This document shows, piece by piece, positions 52,106-64,000 of a stretch of 64,000 nucleotides of DNA. The DNA comes from Brugia malayi. Taxonomy: Eukaryota; Nematoda; Chromadorea; Rhabditida; Onchocercidae. Both the position numbers and the translations under genes were made by a program. The notes under the pieces were generated by a model. The model searched no databases, was not told the origin of the DNA, and was given only the letters and a program-made list of their open reading frames with translations. Each line of letters starts with the position of its first letter. Positions within the stretch are counted from its first letter, which is position 1. The stretch spans positions 7,630,187 through 7,694,186 of the forward strand of contig NW_025062475.1 of NCBI RefSeq assembly GCF_000002995.4. Reading direction: 5' to 3'.

Positions 52106-54980
52106 ATGGCTGACTTTGATACGTCATTGCTTCAGCAAACTCTTCCGGAATATTACCGGCGACTTTTTCCATTCGAACCTCTCTGCAAATGGTTAGCATA
52201 TGGCGAAGGTTAGGAAATTGCTCACATATCATTTTTCTCGAATATCTGTTTGTTTAAATTAGACTAGAAGTATTGCGGTGAAGGAAGACACTGTTGAATA
52301 TTAGTTGCTGGACCTGTAATTTTTGCAGATTTTCAAGTCTCATTTCAAATGCGAGAGCTAGCATTTGTTTTCGAAGATGATCGGCATGCGCGATATCGCA
52401 GTTTTGAGGATAGTGCGGATTTCGAACGAGAGTTATGCAAAGCAAACCCACAAAAGATCGATATTGGTGCAGTTTACAACTATAAAGTATAGTTGATATC
52501 TTTCTCTAAGAAATTAAATCTAACTTTCATATTGTTCTGGTCATCAGGAATGCTCCTTTCGAATGGTTATCATAGGAACCGATACTACAAATGAATGCAT
52601 ATCAGTTCAATAAGTTTAATAATTGCTACTAAACAGTCGGAAAATTCAATTTCAATTAAGTTCCTTGATCAGTGATAATGTCTGCAAAAGTTCTTTATGA
52701 CACAAGCTTGGTTTTAGCCGAAAGACCATAAGAAATTTGCCGATTTTCATCCAGTTGAACGCGAACTCATTTTCGATATTGATCTAACTGATTATGATGA
52801 TATTCGGACATGCTGTTCGTAAGTTTTTACACCCTGAAATAATGAAATTATATAATTCCATAGTCATCATACAATGGGAACTGATATTGTAATGTGTACT
52901 TTCGAGGTGTTCGTAAAGAGAAATATGAATATTCAGTCAAGAACTACTATCAAGAAATGAGACTCGTCTCGAATAGTTAAATTTCAGTCTTCTGTTTAAA
53001 ATGTGGAAGTTTCAGAAAAGCAAAAGTATGTAGGAAGTGCTGGAGATGGATATCCATTGCGGTTGGCATTTTGAATTATCTGCTACAAAGTCAGTATTAT
53101 TTTTGGAACCTTAAATTTATTTGCTCTTCGAAATATTCGTTTTTATGTCTTCAGCAGTTTTTACTACTTTCTAAATTTATTTTTAAGTAATCTGATTTCA
53201 TATTTGTCGTTTTTATTGAAGGACATTTTGGTTTCAAGCACTGCTTATGGGTTTTCTCTGGTCGCCGGGGTATTCATTGCTGGGTTGCTGATGCTGTTGC
53301 ACGGAAACTTCAGAATGCTGGTCGAATGGCAGTTGTCGAATATTTATCTCTAGTTACTGTAAGTAGTATATACATCAAATTTAAACCAAACAAATATTTT
53401 TTTAAAAAAAATATCGTTTCCACAACGGCAAGCATAAATAGCTCTCATTTTTTTCTCACTTTGATTAACATTGTAAATTGTAGGGCGGACAAAAAATTTC
53501 AAAAGCAGCATCAAAACGAGCGTTTGTTCATCCCATGGTAGAAGACGTGTACAACTACTTGATGCAATGGTCACTTTCAGTGTAATTCCTATGATTCTTG
53601 CTATTTTTCCAATTTTTAGAATTGACTTTATATTTTTGATCATTTCAGCCCAGATGTAGGTGAATTGATGTTAGAACAAGGTTGGATGAGCAATGATGGA
53701 TTGATGTCTTTATTGGATGGTTGTGTAAACGAAGAAGTTGAAAAAGAAATCAGCGAAATTATAGTTGAAGTGAAAACGTAAATTAATTTTTATGGAATCA
53801 AAACATTATTGCTTTGCATAGTCATATGGTAAAATGAATTCTCTATGTTCGGTTTTTACAGCAAATGAATAAGTTAAATATAAAAGATGCATATATGCAA
53901 TATGTAATTTGTTTCAGTGTTGACTGTTTGAAGAAAAGATGGAATGCTTTACGAATTAAATTTGACAAATATAAACGTGCTGAACTTAAGAAAAATGGAA
54001 TTGAATTGTGTGAGGTAACTAAATTTTAAACTTCACTGATGATTTAGTGATGTGTCATCAATACTCAATTTCCACCTGTTGTTCGAAGTGCAAATGCGGA
54101 CAATGTGGAAATTTCATAATGTGTTTCCATCAAACTGCTAAGGAAGGATAGGTTCAAATTCTGCTAATAAGGTGTATTGGTAATATAAGTTAAACTACGT
54201 GTTCGTATTTGTAAACCAATCAAAAGAATTACAGGTAGCCAGTCCTCAATCATCTTTTCATTTCCGTGGTTATGTGCTGCAGCATGCATATCCTCGTTTG
54301 GATATTCATGTTTCCACAGGAATAAATCATCTGCTCAAAAGTCCGTTTTGTGTACATCCTAAAACTGGACTTATCGCTGTTCCTATTAATCCGAATCAAA
54401 TATCTAATATGGATATCTCAAAGTTGCCTCGCATAGAGTATCTCCTTTATTTTGATTCCTATATATAATTAAACGTGTAGTTTTCGGATTTCTCTACTTA
54501 TTTATGAATGATCCAATTTTTAAAATGTTTTAGCACTTTACTGCATGAAATTTTGAAACTGGATCACAATGGTGAAACAAAAGAAGACCAGAGGAATTTC
54601 GGTATTGTTTGTTTTTTTTTTTTTCTACGCTGTTTTTTTATGAAACTTTGATTTGTAATGATTTGACAATTTAGTGATTTAGTTCAAAATATAGAGAAAA
54701 AATATCTCATTTTTCAAAAATATATCTCATTTATATCCATATATCGCTAGAATGTTGTGATTCATTGGAGAAGAGAGGAGATTAAGGCGGAACTAATTAG
54801 TAATAAATTAATTTTCGTTATACAATAATTTTGTTCTGGTTATTGAAATAATTAAGTCCCCTAATAAATAAGAAATTTTTTTCAGAAATTAAACATTGTT
54901 CATTGCGACCATTTGTCGAGACATTCGAAGAATTTGTAAACAATTTAATTTGTGGGAACAACAGCATTTGTAATCAGTAA
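52106..54980 (+). CDS. pri-1: DNA primase small catalytic subunit (PRIM1)
   Basis: Synthesises RNA primers in the DNA polymerase alpha-primase complex in the nucleus. Eleven exons in phase: 52106-52208, 52329-52486, 52718-52818, 53016-53089, 53222-53358, 53484-53581, 53649-53777, 53918-54014, 54235-54437, 54534-54601 and 54886-54980, giving 420 residues, the usual length. The catalytic aspartates are Asp107 and Asp109 in [13 protein letters not shown], and the zinc site is CC followed by CRKC about nine residues later. [20 protein letters not shown] and [24 protein letters not shown] motifs are conserved; the SPF-VHPKTG block is present. Exon junctions for 53581/53649 and 54437/54534 were chosen by phase and family match. 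AACAG directly precedes the ATG and could be the trans-splice acceptor. A distant AATAAA lies at 55240. Confidence 0.96.
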
Positions 54981-57683
54981 ATCGTCAGTAATTTCGTTGA
55001 TGCGCACTGGTTAAGAAGTAAATTTTGTGGATTGTTAAATTTCGAAATACTGATATTGTGTTTATGTATATTAGTAAAAAAAAACATTTGTAGCCTTAAC
55101 AGTATATCCAAAATTTGGGAGAATAATGGAGATTGCTCACTTAAGATAAAGTAAATCTCTTATTTAATTACGTAAAACTGATCTTGGTTTTTTCTAAGAT
55201 TTCTTTAATTTTTTTTTTTCATTCGTATTATGTGTTGAAAATAAAACCACTTGAATATTTTTAAGCACGAAGCAGTTGGCTGGTGCTAGCTTTCTATTAG
55301 TATTCTAGAAAATAAGTAATTGTCAATAACTGAACTGAAACCGACCAATAACTAATTAAAGAACGTTTGACCTTCAGAGTGAAGGTACATGATCAGATCG
55401 GACAAGCAGTTAAAGTTACGGTAATGTCATAAAAAATGATCTCCTAGAATCTGTGTTTTCAGCTTCAGGAACTTTCATTTTGAAATCATAGTCGTTAGAA
55501 GAATTTCTGGAATTGGAATTCTGGAAAATCTATAAAGTTGCAGAGCTTTAATGACTGAGATGATGAATGTTTATCGCAGTGAATGGGAGGTCCTAAATTA
55601 ACAAGGCGAGTTAGGGTTTTGATCAAATAAATGATACGAAGTCGCTGTGACCTTTATTTTCCTTGATCAAGGAATCTCATAAGATTGGCATTAAAAATTT
55701 CAGCAATTTTTAGCAACATTATTTGGAACCATTGGTAGAGGTAAGGAAACATTCCATTTCCCATTTTAGTAAAAATATTCGCATTCTCGCGTCTTTTAAA
55801 ATTTTCAGCAAATATGCAGCACAGGCATCATGTATTCTTTTGAAAAATCATTTAGTTTTTTAAAATGTAAACAGTCAAATTCCTTCATTCTATTATAATG
55901 AACTAACTCTTTTTAGATTATATGTAAGTTATATCTGGGCCGAATTTTTTTTAGATTTATTGGCTTCAATGTTATGTCCACTCCTTTTAGGAATTATTTA
56001 AATTTGTTGCATATATTTGTCGTTTTGCTTCTTTCTATCAAACTTCATTCTCATATGTAAACCTTTCTAGCATCTCTTGTGAGTAATATTTCAGTGAAAT
56101 TGGATGAACGGCATATGTAAACAAGAGAAAGTAACATCAATAGCTGGTAATAATGTGATATGGAAAAAGCCAATCGAGAATCTTTCTAGATATGCTATAA
56201 TGATAGATGACAGCATTAAAGGAAACTTGATCTGTCCTCAGTTTAAATTCATCTTTGTCGTTCACTCTCAAAAGAATTTCGTTTGTCCTATCACTGGCAC
56301 TCGAAATATAACTCAGAAGAAATAGTTGGGATCTTTGGAATATACCATATAGAGTTAGTTTTTTCATGCAAATTTCACACTTTTATAAAGACTGAAGAAT
56401 AACCGTAAATAAAAAGGCAGTGAAAGAAGAGAAAAAGAAGGAGGACAATATGCTGTGATGTAACAAAGTATAAGACAATTGGAAGGCAGTAAAAGAAAGA
56501 ATTTGTTAACCGATATCTTCCTCATTGACTTCTTTTAAGCAAATGGCGTTAAATAATTTGATAACTTTTGTAACTTCTCCGATTTTCTTTGTTTCATTTG
56601 TGTAATTCATTACCATGTAATTATACGACCTCGTTCACCATTTCTGGCTCTTTACAACTACTAATAACAGGAAGGATCTATATTTGAACTGTAACATTTT
56701 TTAATTAATCTGGAATAATGACTGTTGAAGACAATGGCAGGCCTGAACTTTCATGACTTATAATCTTTCACTTATTTCTATAAGTTTATATCTTTTTCTA
56801 ATGCCTATTTAAGAGCTCCATTATTTTTCTGAAGAAATCCCAGAAAAGTGCCATATCGTCAAAGGAGATTTGTATTTAATGATAGTGCTATGAAGAGTAG
56901 CGTTGAAGAAATGAAACATGACAAATATCTTGTAGTTTTCGCAATGTTTTAACCATAGAAATGAATGAATCGAAAAATTGAGCATTTCACAAGATGAACA
57001 GCAATTCTCGACAACTAAGGCTCTAAATTATCATATTCGAAAAGAAGTCATAGGGTTTATATCAAACAGACTCCTTTTAAGAAAGAAAGAATGAACAAAT
57101 TCACCAGAGAAAAACTCTATCTATTCCATCGATGACATTTCATCCGTTCTCCATCTTTTTTGAATCAAATGTTAAAAAGATTCTTAGTTATCAGATTGCA
57201 AAAAAAGACATTGAATTGAGATTGAAGTTAGATTAAAATCCATTGTTTAACACATCATTGAAATAATAGTCAAAAATCCCTGAAAAAACGAAGATCCAAA
57301 ATATGGTGGAAAGCTACGCCAGACACTTCTGCTGCATATTATTTTACTAGGTATTACTTTCAGTTAATCCGTTTTCGAATACTCGAGACAATTTAGCTAG
57401 TTATTTAAGAAACTTGGTAGTTACGGTAGCAATTAACCGAATTCATTTGGTTTAATAAAATAATATTTTGTAAATTATTTTGCTATACTACTATAGTCTT
57501 AAGCAGTATCTATTTAAATTTGCAGTATTGAGAAAAAAAATTCTTTCCTTTGGTTTGAAATTATCTGGAACAGCAGTACATTTAAAGACAACGATCTAAT
57601 AAAAATATAAATTTGGTCTTAAAAAAATTCGAGAAGTGTAAAATGCTGAAATAAAAATTGTAATAAGATGGGAACAGGTGAGA
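54981..57683. other. Intergenic region, 2.7 kb
   Basis: Convergent 3' sides of primase (plus) and TWK channel 2 (minus). AT-rich, with short open frames only, including a 73-codon plus frame at 56104-56325 without features. No RNA gene or repeat recognised. Confidence 0.6.
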
Positions 57684-60600
57684 TCAAGGATGGTAACGCG
57701 ATATGCTAAATCGAGAATGGCAAAAGCGACAGGAATGTAAGTCGAGAGTTGAAGTCGACGATGATAATGACTCTGCATTTTGATCTATATATCTGAAAAA
57801 GTATGTGACTCAGGTATAACAACTGCTGTTTACTTGAGTACAGATACGCAATTCTTACTAACATTTTGCGCCTAAAATATTAAACAGTAATAGTTAAAAC
57901 CTACTTTCCATATTGTATATGTCGAATATTTAAATCAGATAAGATCTTACCGAATCCACCGAATATCGGCAGGAATAAATGGTATAACATGTTTCGATAT
58001 ATGAAAATTGTCGATTATAAACGCATCCCGATCATAATTTTTTGTTCGCTTTTGCATCAAATTTGCATATAGTTCAGATACAAGCACCACCTAAGATTTT
58101 GTTTTTCAAATTAGAAGTTCGAAGATTTTTTGAGACTGCTATCCAAAGTAATTAGAAGAAAAAATATAGAATATCCAATATCATTTTTCCCAGAAATATG
58201 CTTGAATTTTACATTGCACTAAATTAATTTGCATTAAAATTAATAAAAAGAAAATTTTGTGGACTTATAAAGAAGTGTCTCTTTGAACCAAACTACATTA
58301 CTTCAAAAATTACAGTTAAAAAACAGCAATTTAAGGAAATCAGAACAGTACTTTTCCCCCAACAACGGCTAATGCAGAACGAGCATCCTGTATTTTCCTA
58401 CCGAAATAATGGATCTTACGAATATATTGTACTCCGACCAAATCAATACACATTGTCGTGATCGCCAAACCTATGAAAAATTACCTAATTGGAATTTTTA
58501 TTCAAGTCAACACCTAGATAAGATATTAAATATTAAAATTAATTCTTTCAATTCGACTGGGAAAATCTTGTTCTTTTTAATCTTTTCAATCATTCATGCT
58601 AACATGAATGCTCGTGAAGTCAGTTTATAATATATTTAATAATATCAACTAAATAATATTCATACTTGCAATGAGTTCAAACAAACCTAAAATAATATAA
58701 AGTAGAATGAGGTACATATAACCATCTCGTCGTGGCATCAAATCACCGAAACCAACCTGAAAAGATAAATTTATCATCTCTCTATGGCTTATAAGATGAT
58801 AGCTGAATACCAACAAATTCTTTTCAAAAACAGTGGTAAAAATGATAATGGTGGGAAAGGGAAAAAGAACTCACGGTGGTCATAGTAATAAATGACCAAT
58901 AAAATGCAGTGAAAAAACTCCATGGCTCCAAATTAGACATCAATACACCTCCCAAAGATGTGTATGCAACAAGTATCATCAATACCAGCATTGCTGGTAT
59001 CCTGCAATCTTTACTTAAATATCCTTAGAACGAATTACAGTGTAGGAGAAGTAATCAAATAGAAATTCAAAGCAAGAGATCCATCCACAGGCTGTGATGA
59101 GAGAATATCTTATATTGAAACAGATCAAAAACAGTCTCACTAAATGATATTAAATGATTGTGCGAATGTTGACTGTTATAAGGTAGATAAGGTAGTCATC
59201 TAGAAAAGTTTGGAACCGATTATACTTGCCTCTGTTCTTCAATAAAATGCATGTCCGTACTTAGACCCTGCCTTTGACATTGCTCACATACTCTTTCCTT
59301 GTGACCTTTGCTCCAGTGACGCCTTTCCAATAAGAAATGCTTTAATTTGAGGTAGTTACCATACATCCACACTAGATGCTCACTTAGAAATTTGCCAATG
59401 TCTGCTATGGTCACTAATGTCAAAGGTATGCCAAATAGTGAAAAGATAATGCACATCATGCGACCCAAATGTGTCACAGGTACTGGATTACCATATCCTG
59501 GAATAGAATTTCCGGGAAATGATTAGTTATTAGATCATTGAATAACTACCTCAGTGAGTAATAGAAGATAAAATAAGTACTGTTAATTCTTAAAAACGAA
59601 AACAAACAAAAGTCTCACCAATAGTAGTGACAACAGTAACAGCGAAAAAGATAGCAGTCGAGAAAGACCATATTTCGATAGTATCATTAGCACGAACTTC
59701 GGCAGCAGTTAAGAAGAATTTTTCAAAGGCGGTGAAAAGATGATCGCTCATATTATGCATATGCTGTTTGGTCACCTGCGACCATACTTCACGTCGAGTC
59801 TCATTGAGCATTGCTAAGGTAAACAACGAATTCACGAACTCTTCCTGACGTTCGTATATCATATCCAGCTAAACACTTTCTACAGATGGTTATGATCCTC
59901 TAGAGAATGCTTATGTAACTTAGCAGGACTATGTAAACAGCAATCAACAGTGATTATCACATCACGTTCAGGCGTACATAGCAATCATCTTTCTTATCAC
60001 AAGAATTTAAATGTTACCCGTGAATGATGTACAGCTTTACTCTAGATCACCTCTGTTTTGCTAATATTGAATAACAAAATCTCCTAATATTTACCTGTCG
60101 CCTTTTGTTGGCCAATTCATGTGGTTGCTCGACACTATAAAATATTGATGCGCCAACAACCGTATAAGCACAAGTTAATAGTACCAAACCAACATGCGGT
60201 AAAATTAGTTTCGCGTACTGAGATGAAGTAAACATAGCAATAATTAACAATCAGACATAAATAGTCGAGAATTGGCCTAGTCAGTTAATTTACATATTTG
60301 GATAAATGCGTTTGATGCATTTTCTTGCGATGCGTTTTACAAAAGTCTTTGTATAAGGATACAAAACATTGGGCTTTTTTTTTAATATTTCTTTACTCAT
60401 TCGCTGTCAAAGCTACAGATAGCTGTAGTGATTAAATTACTTTTAGTCATCTGCATCATTTATAGTCAATCATTTCTAGGTTTGTAAGGAAAAAGACCTA
60501 AAGAAATATCTGACTGACTGAATGTCGTACCTAACAAAACATTTTTGATGAACACAGAAATATTAAAGAAAGTGAATGGATCACTCTCAGAAATTCGTGA

Positions 60601-63598
60601 AGCTGTCAGTTTTTGAAATTTTATCCAAAATGATCATTTGTTGTAATTCTGTTATGCTTTCCTTTTTGTATTTTTGAGCATTTATTTAGAAATAGCTGTA
60701 AGATTGGAGGAAACAGTTAACTTAGAGAGAAATGAGCCAAGAAAATGAAGTATTTATTTTGTTATCGCCAACTAGGAAGAGGAGAAAGATCTGACTGACA
60801 TCTGCTATATTCATCCACTCACACAATTCACAATGAGAACAAAAGTGCCAAGAAGCAAATAACAAATCTTTCATTTTCATGACACATTTCTTCTCTCATC
60901 ACTCACATCACATATATATGAGTGGCCGGCCTAGTTTAACTCTCTTTCATTATAGTTACAAATATCTCTGCTGCTGCAGTAATACTTATTATAAAGATTC
61001 AGGTGTAAAATATGAGAAAGATGTAGATAGCAATTACAATGAAAGTGAATTGAATCAACCCTTACTTTTCTGATACCGCTCTGATGGTCATATTCGTCAT
61101 CCTCAGTGGTATCTCTTGTTGGCTCTTCACTGGTCGATGAAAGATCGATACAAGTCTGAAAAGATATCATCCAATTCAGTTAGTTCATACTTAAAGCATT
61201 AGCTATCACGAAGGCATCATTATATTAGCTTAATTTGCGGTGACAAATGACTTATACTTAATTTATACTACAGGGCACGGGTAAAAGTATTACAAATTCA
61301 GTGGCTCAAATCAGGTAAATATTTTCATTCTTCTGAATAAAAAATACCGTTTTATCGGGTACATCGAGAAGATCTCGCCCACTCCAATCTTGATGATCCA
61401 TCGTAGCGCTGCACTGGGATGTTCTATCCCGATAAAGTCTTTCCTACAATTAAATTTTAGATAGGAAACGTTAATATTGATGTTTCGGTTTATACTAGAA
61501 TTAGAAAAGTTTACTGTTAAGTAACGACTCTGACAACAAAAATTCCAAATAATTTTTAAAAAGACATGGAAAAGAATATTTCAAGCAGGAGAACTTATTT
61601 AATCTGACCTACAAGCAAAATCTAGAATTTCTGAACCATTGTGTAGTTCAATAATTTAAACATAAATACTTGAAATTTTTATCTACAAAATAATTGAAAA
61701 ATGAATATGAATTCAAGAAGTAAATTAACGAGTTATTTTTTGATTTTGAATAAACAAGTCAAGAAATTTGGTTTGTGAGTTACATATTAGAAGATGTGAA
61801 GATATAGTAGAAACGTTGCTTAAAATAGGAATTTAGAAGAAATTTCCCAAGAAAAAGAAATGTCAGAATTGTTAAGTGGAAAGGTACTAATTCTTTTTGG
61901 AGGTGTCAAATTACATCTTCAAGTGCAAATATATATATTACCCTTTTGTTCTTCACTTTAAAATAAAATTTTATGAGTGGGAAAAAAGAAAAAAAAACGA
62001 AAAGCACACTAGAGAAAAAAGCAGTGTGCGGACAGATCGCATTGTGATAACCGCTACCAATTTTAATTGTTTTTTTTGTGGACTTTATGCTACCAACTTT
62101 AAAAAATAATTTAAATTCAATTTTTGCCATTTTCAAAATGTAACCTATCGAAAAAGTCATCAGCTACTTCATTTATCCTCTGAAAATATCCTTATCTAAA
62201 AATTACTCGCCAAAAGATAGAAAAGTAAAATTTGATTTCATTTATAAGTATAAAAATTTGAACTGCACAGAGTAATGCAAAAAGTGTAGTCAAAAGTAAG
62301 CAGAAACTTTATGACCAATATTTTGCAGCGCAGTTTTTTACGAAAACATCTCGCACCGCATTTTCCGAAGTAATTCAAATACGCTAATTATTTTAAAAGG
62401 TAAATGAAGTATTCAAGAATTTTTAATCTTTAAAGAAGAAAACATAAATGACAAACGTATATAAGTTGTTATTTTGTTTTAAAGGACTGCACTTTTTCTT
62501 CACAATTGTTTTTTTAAAAGACTTTAAAATTTTGTTAGAAAAACCAGGAAATGAAATACTTGATACACTGCACAAAAGAAAGGACAAAAGAGGAAAGACA
62601 CAAGAGTAAAGAAAGAGAAAAGGGAAGATAGAAACGATCTTGTCAGGTTTTCAAAACTTTGACTTGACTTCATAAAATTCAAGCAAGTAAATCACAAGAC
62701 GATTAAAAAATCAGATCAAGAAGAATTACAGAAGATTCAACTCGTGCTTTCTTGTATTGTTCTTTACTACTCTAAATAAGGAGTTACCATTACTCATTGT
62801 TTTTCCGAAATCAAAACAAAGTACTTTTTAAAGAAAATAGTGAAGGTGAATTTTTATAACTTTAAAAAAGATAACTTTAAAATTAAGCGTATGGACTAAA
62901 GCTCTGAGCATCTTTGAGAAATAATCAATCAAAGATGCAATAAAACGGAAAGATAAGCCGAAATGTTTCATTGTTTAAATTTGATTAATAATTCATTAAT
63001 GATATTTTAGCATATGAAAAGGAAGAGTTTTAGGAATTTTTGATTAATAAATGACTGATTCATGTGGTAGAGAGCGAATAATTCAAACTGCTTGAATTTA
63101 AATATAAACTGACGTTTCGAATAAATGCTTGCGACATTTCTCCCACATGATCATCCAGTTCGTATTGTTCAGGATCATCAGTTAAGTTTGAATTATATGG
63201 ACCAAGTTCACCATCACCTGAATATTTGTATCGCGCTGAAAAGATCTTTTTCTTATTATCAATTAGCTATGAAAAGGAAAATTGTATTAAACATATTACA
63301 ATGCTGGTCTACTTTTGTAAGAATTTGCATTCTTGCCAGATTCAGATCGTTAGTCCTTTCAATCTTCTTTAAGAAAAGAAGTGAAAAAGAAAATAACTGA
63401 TACCAATACAAACGACTTCGATGTAAAAATGACCTACAAATAACCGCAATATGGAGACAACTAAGTTCCATTGCCCGAACTAATAAAATGGAATTTAATT
63501 TAAACTTATCCCATTAATAATGTACCATATTTACTGCTGGCAGGTTCGGAAGATAGTGTTGGATCGGAATCGACCCGCAAATAACCGTAATGGTTCAT
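57684..63598 (-). CDS. TWK two-pore-domain potassium channel 2
   Basis: Twelve exons in phase: 63598-63535, 63217-63114, 61443-61348, 61155-61066, 60217-60095, 59868-59619, 59497-59230, 59001-58875, 58756-58687, 58470-58352, 58090-57951 and 57792-57684, giving 519 residues. The long acidic N-terminus (about 120 residues; starts MNHYGYLRVDSDP) precedes TM1 (LILPHVGLVLLTCAYTVVG), a large extracellular cap, pore 1 TTIGYGN (about 240-246), TM2, a cytoplasmic loop with paired cysteines (VCEQCQRQ), TM3 (LVLMILVAYTSLGGVLM), pore 2 TTVGFGD (about 373-379), TM4 (LYIILGLAITTMCIDLVG) and a C-terminal region with KHVIPFIPADIRWIRYI, ending in a Ser-rich tail. Intron 59229-59002 uses a GC donor (AG|GCAAGT), required to keep phase. 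The start is chosen because a stop codon lies upstream in frame. Not a close copy of TWK channel 1. Confidence 0.92.
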
Positions 63599-63827
63599 CT
63601 TCACAGTTGTCCATCACCACTGCTTATATCTCTTCCGTACAAGTCGCCACTGCTTCCGTAAATGCATTATTGTCTCCAAGATAATATTACTCACTGTAAG
63701 TTAACCAAATTGTCCTCCGCTTTTTTTATCCGTCATATAGTAGTGACATTTAATAACTGTGATCCGTAAGTCAAGAAATCAAAATTTCTGAATGAAATTA
63801 AAACATTGCAAAAAGCTATCTTACAAG

Positions 63828-63998
63828 CGTATGCATTCGTTTTTGGTTTCCTACAGGACAACAATTTTTTTCCATTCGTACAGGACGGTTTAACGCATGT
63901 AAAGCATCAATGAATTCAAAATCTGGGACAGGTTCCGATTTATAGGATGAAAAATGAAAGATATATGCTCTTATCAAGGAGAAATGATTATGAGACAT
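63828..63998 (-). CDS. Partial coding exon at the window edge
   Basis: Open frame from the window edge down to about 63828 with balanced composition (SEPVPDFEFIDALHALNRPV, then CCPVGNQKRMHTL). At CTT|GTAAGA it meets either a donor site or, three codons on, a stop (TAG at 63816). It could therefore be a 5' exon of an upstream minus-strand gene or transcript, or the C-terminal end of one. It does not join in phase to the second exon of TWK channel 2. An ATG lies at 63998. No family recognised. Confidence 0.35.
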
Positions 63999-64000
63999 GA

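Noticed and set aside
56104..56325. 73-codon plus-strand frame downstream of primase
   Set aside because: No recognisable features, no start context, and isolated from other exon-like segments.
60879..61073. Plus-strand frame opposite TWK channel 2
   Set aside because: It is the shadow of the minus-strand exon 61155-61066 and its intron.

Overview
This is a strongly AT-rich animal nuclear sequence, almost certainly from a nematode. Genes are split into many small exons by introns of tens to hundreds of bases with GT..TTTCAG-type borders. At least nine genes have a splice acceptor 0-17 bases before the start codon with no upstream exon visible, which is the pattern of spliced-leader trans-splicing. 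Gene content is nematode-like: two TWK two-pore potassium channels, a worm-type tau-tubulin-like kinase, and a DHS-28-like peroxisomal enzyme without an internal hydratase domain. Intron style and base composition fit a filarial or other spirurid worm, but the genus cannot be fixed from the window alone. No CRISPR arrays, operons of bacterial type, tRNA genes or intact transposons were seen.

Layout: 1-5.95 kb, no convincing gene. 5.95-9.1 kb (+), an unrecognised single-pass membrane protein. 12.5-17.7 kb (+), coronin. 18.9-21.9 kb (-), dyskerin. 22.8-24.1 kb (+), Ran GTPase. 24.5-24.75 kb (+), an orphan short reading frame. 25.1-26.4 kb (-), a DNAJC30/DNAJC4-like membrane J-protein. 27.2-29.55 kb (-), a NIP45/Rad60-like protein with two SUMO-like domains. 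30.1-34.4 kb (+), a DHS-28/HSD17B4-like peroxisomal dehydrogenase. 35.3-37.6 kb (+), proteasome lid subunit Rpn12. 38.3-41.7 kb (+), a TTBK-like kinase. 42.7-45.2 kb (-), TWK channel 1. 47.7-48.25 kb (+), a small secreted Gly/Leu-rich protein. 49.1-51.0 kb (-), a tentative unidentified membrane protein. 52.1-55.0 kb (+), the DNA primase catalytic subunit. 57.7-63.6 kb (-), TWK channel 2. 63.8 kb to the edge (-), a partial exon.

The genes do not form one pathway. Housekeeping genes (dyskerin, Ran, J-protein, NIP45-like, HSD17B4-like, Rpn12, primase) are interspersed with neuronal or muscle channel genes. Two pairs are head-to-head with short shared upstream regions: dyskerin/Ran (about 0.94 kb) and NIP45-like/HSD17B4-like (about 0.53 kb). 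Exon borders given below were read by eye from splice consensus, reading phase and family similarity. Most exon sets close in frame; the exceptions are stated. The most unusual items are the unrecognised membrane and orphan genes, a stop-free 84-base intron in Ran, a GC-AG intron in TWK channel 2, a one-base frame conflict in the NIP45-like gene, and several perfect short-loop hairpins in non-coding DNA.
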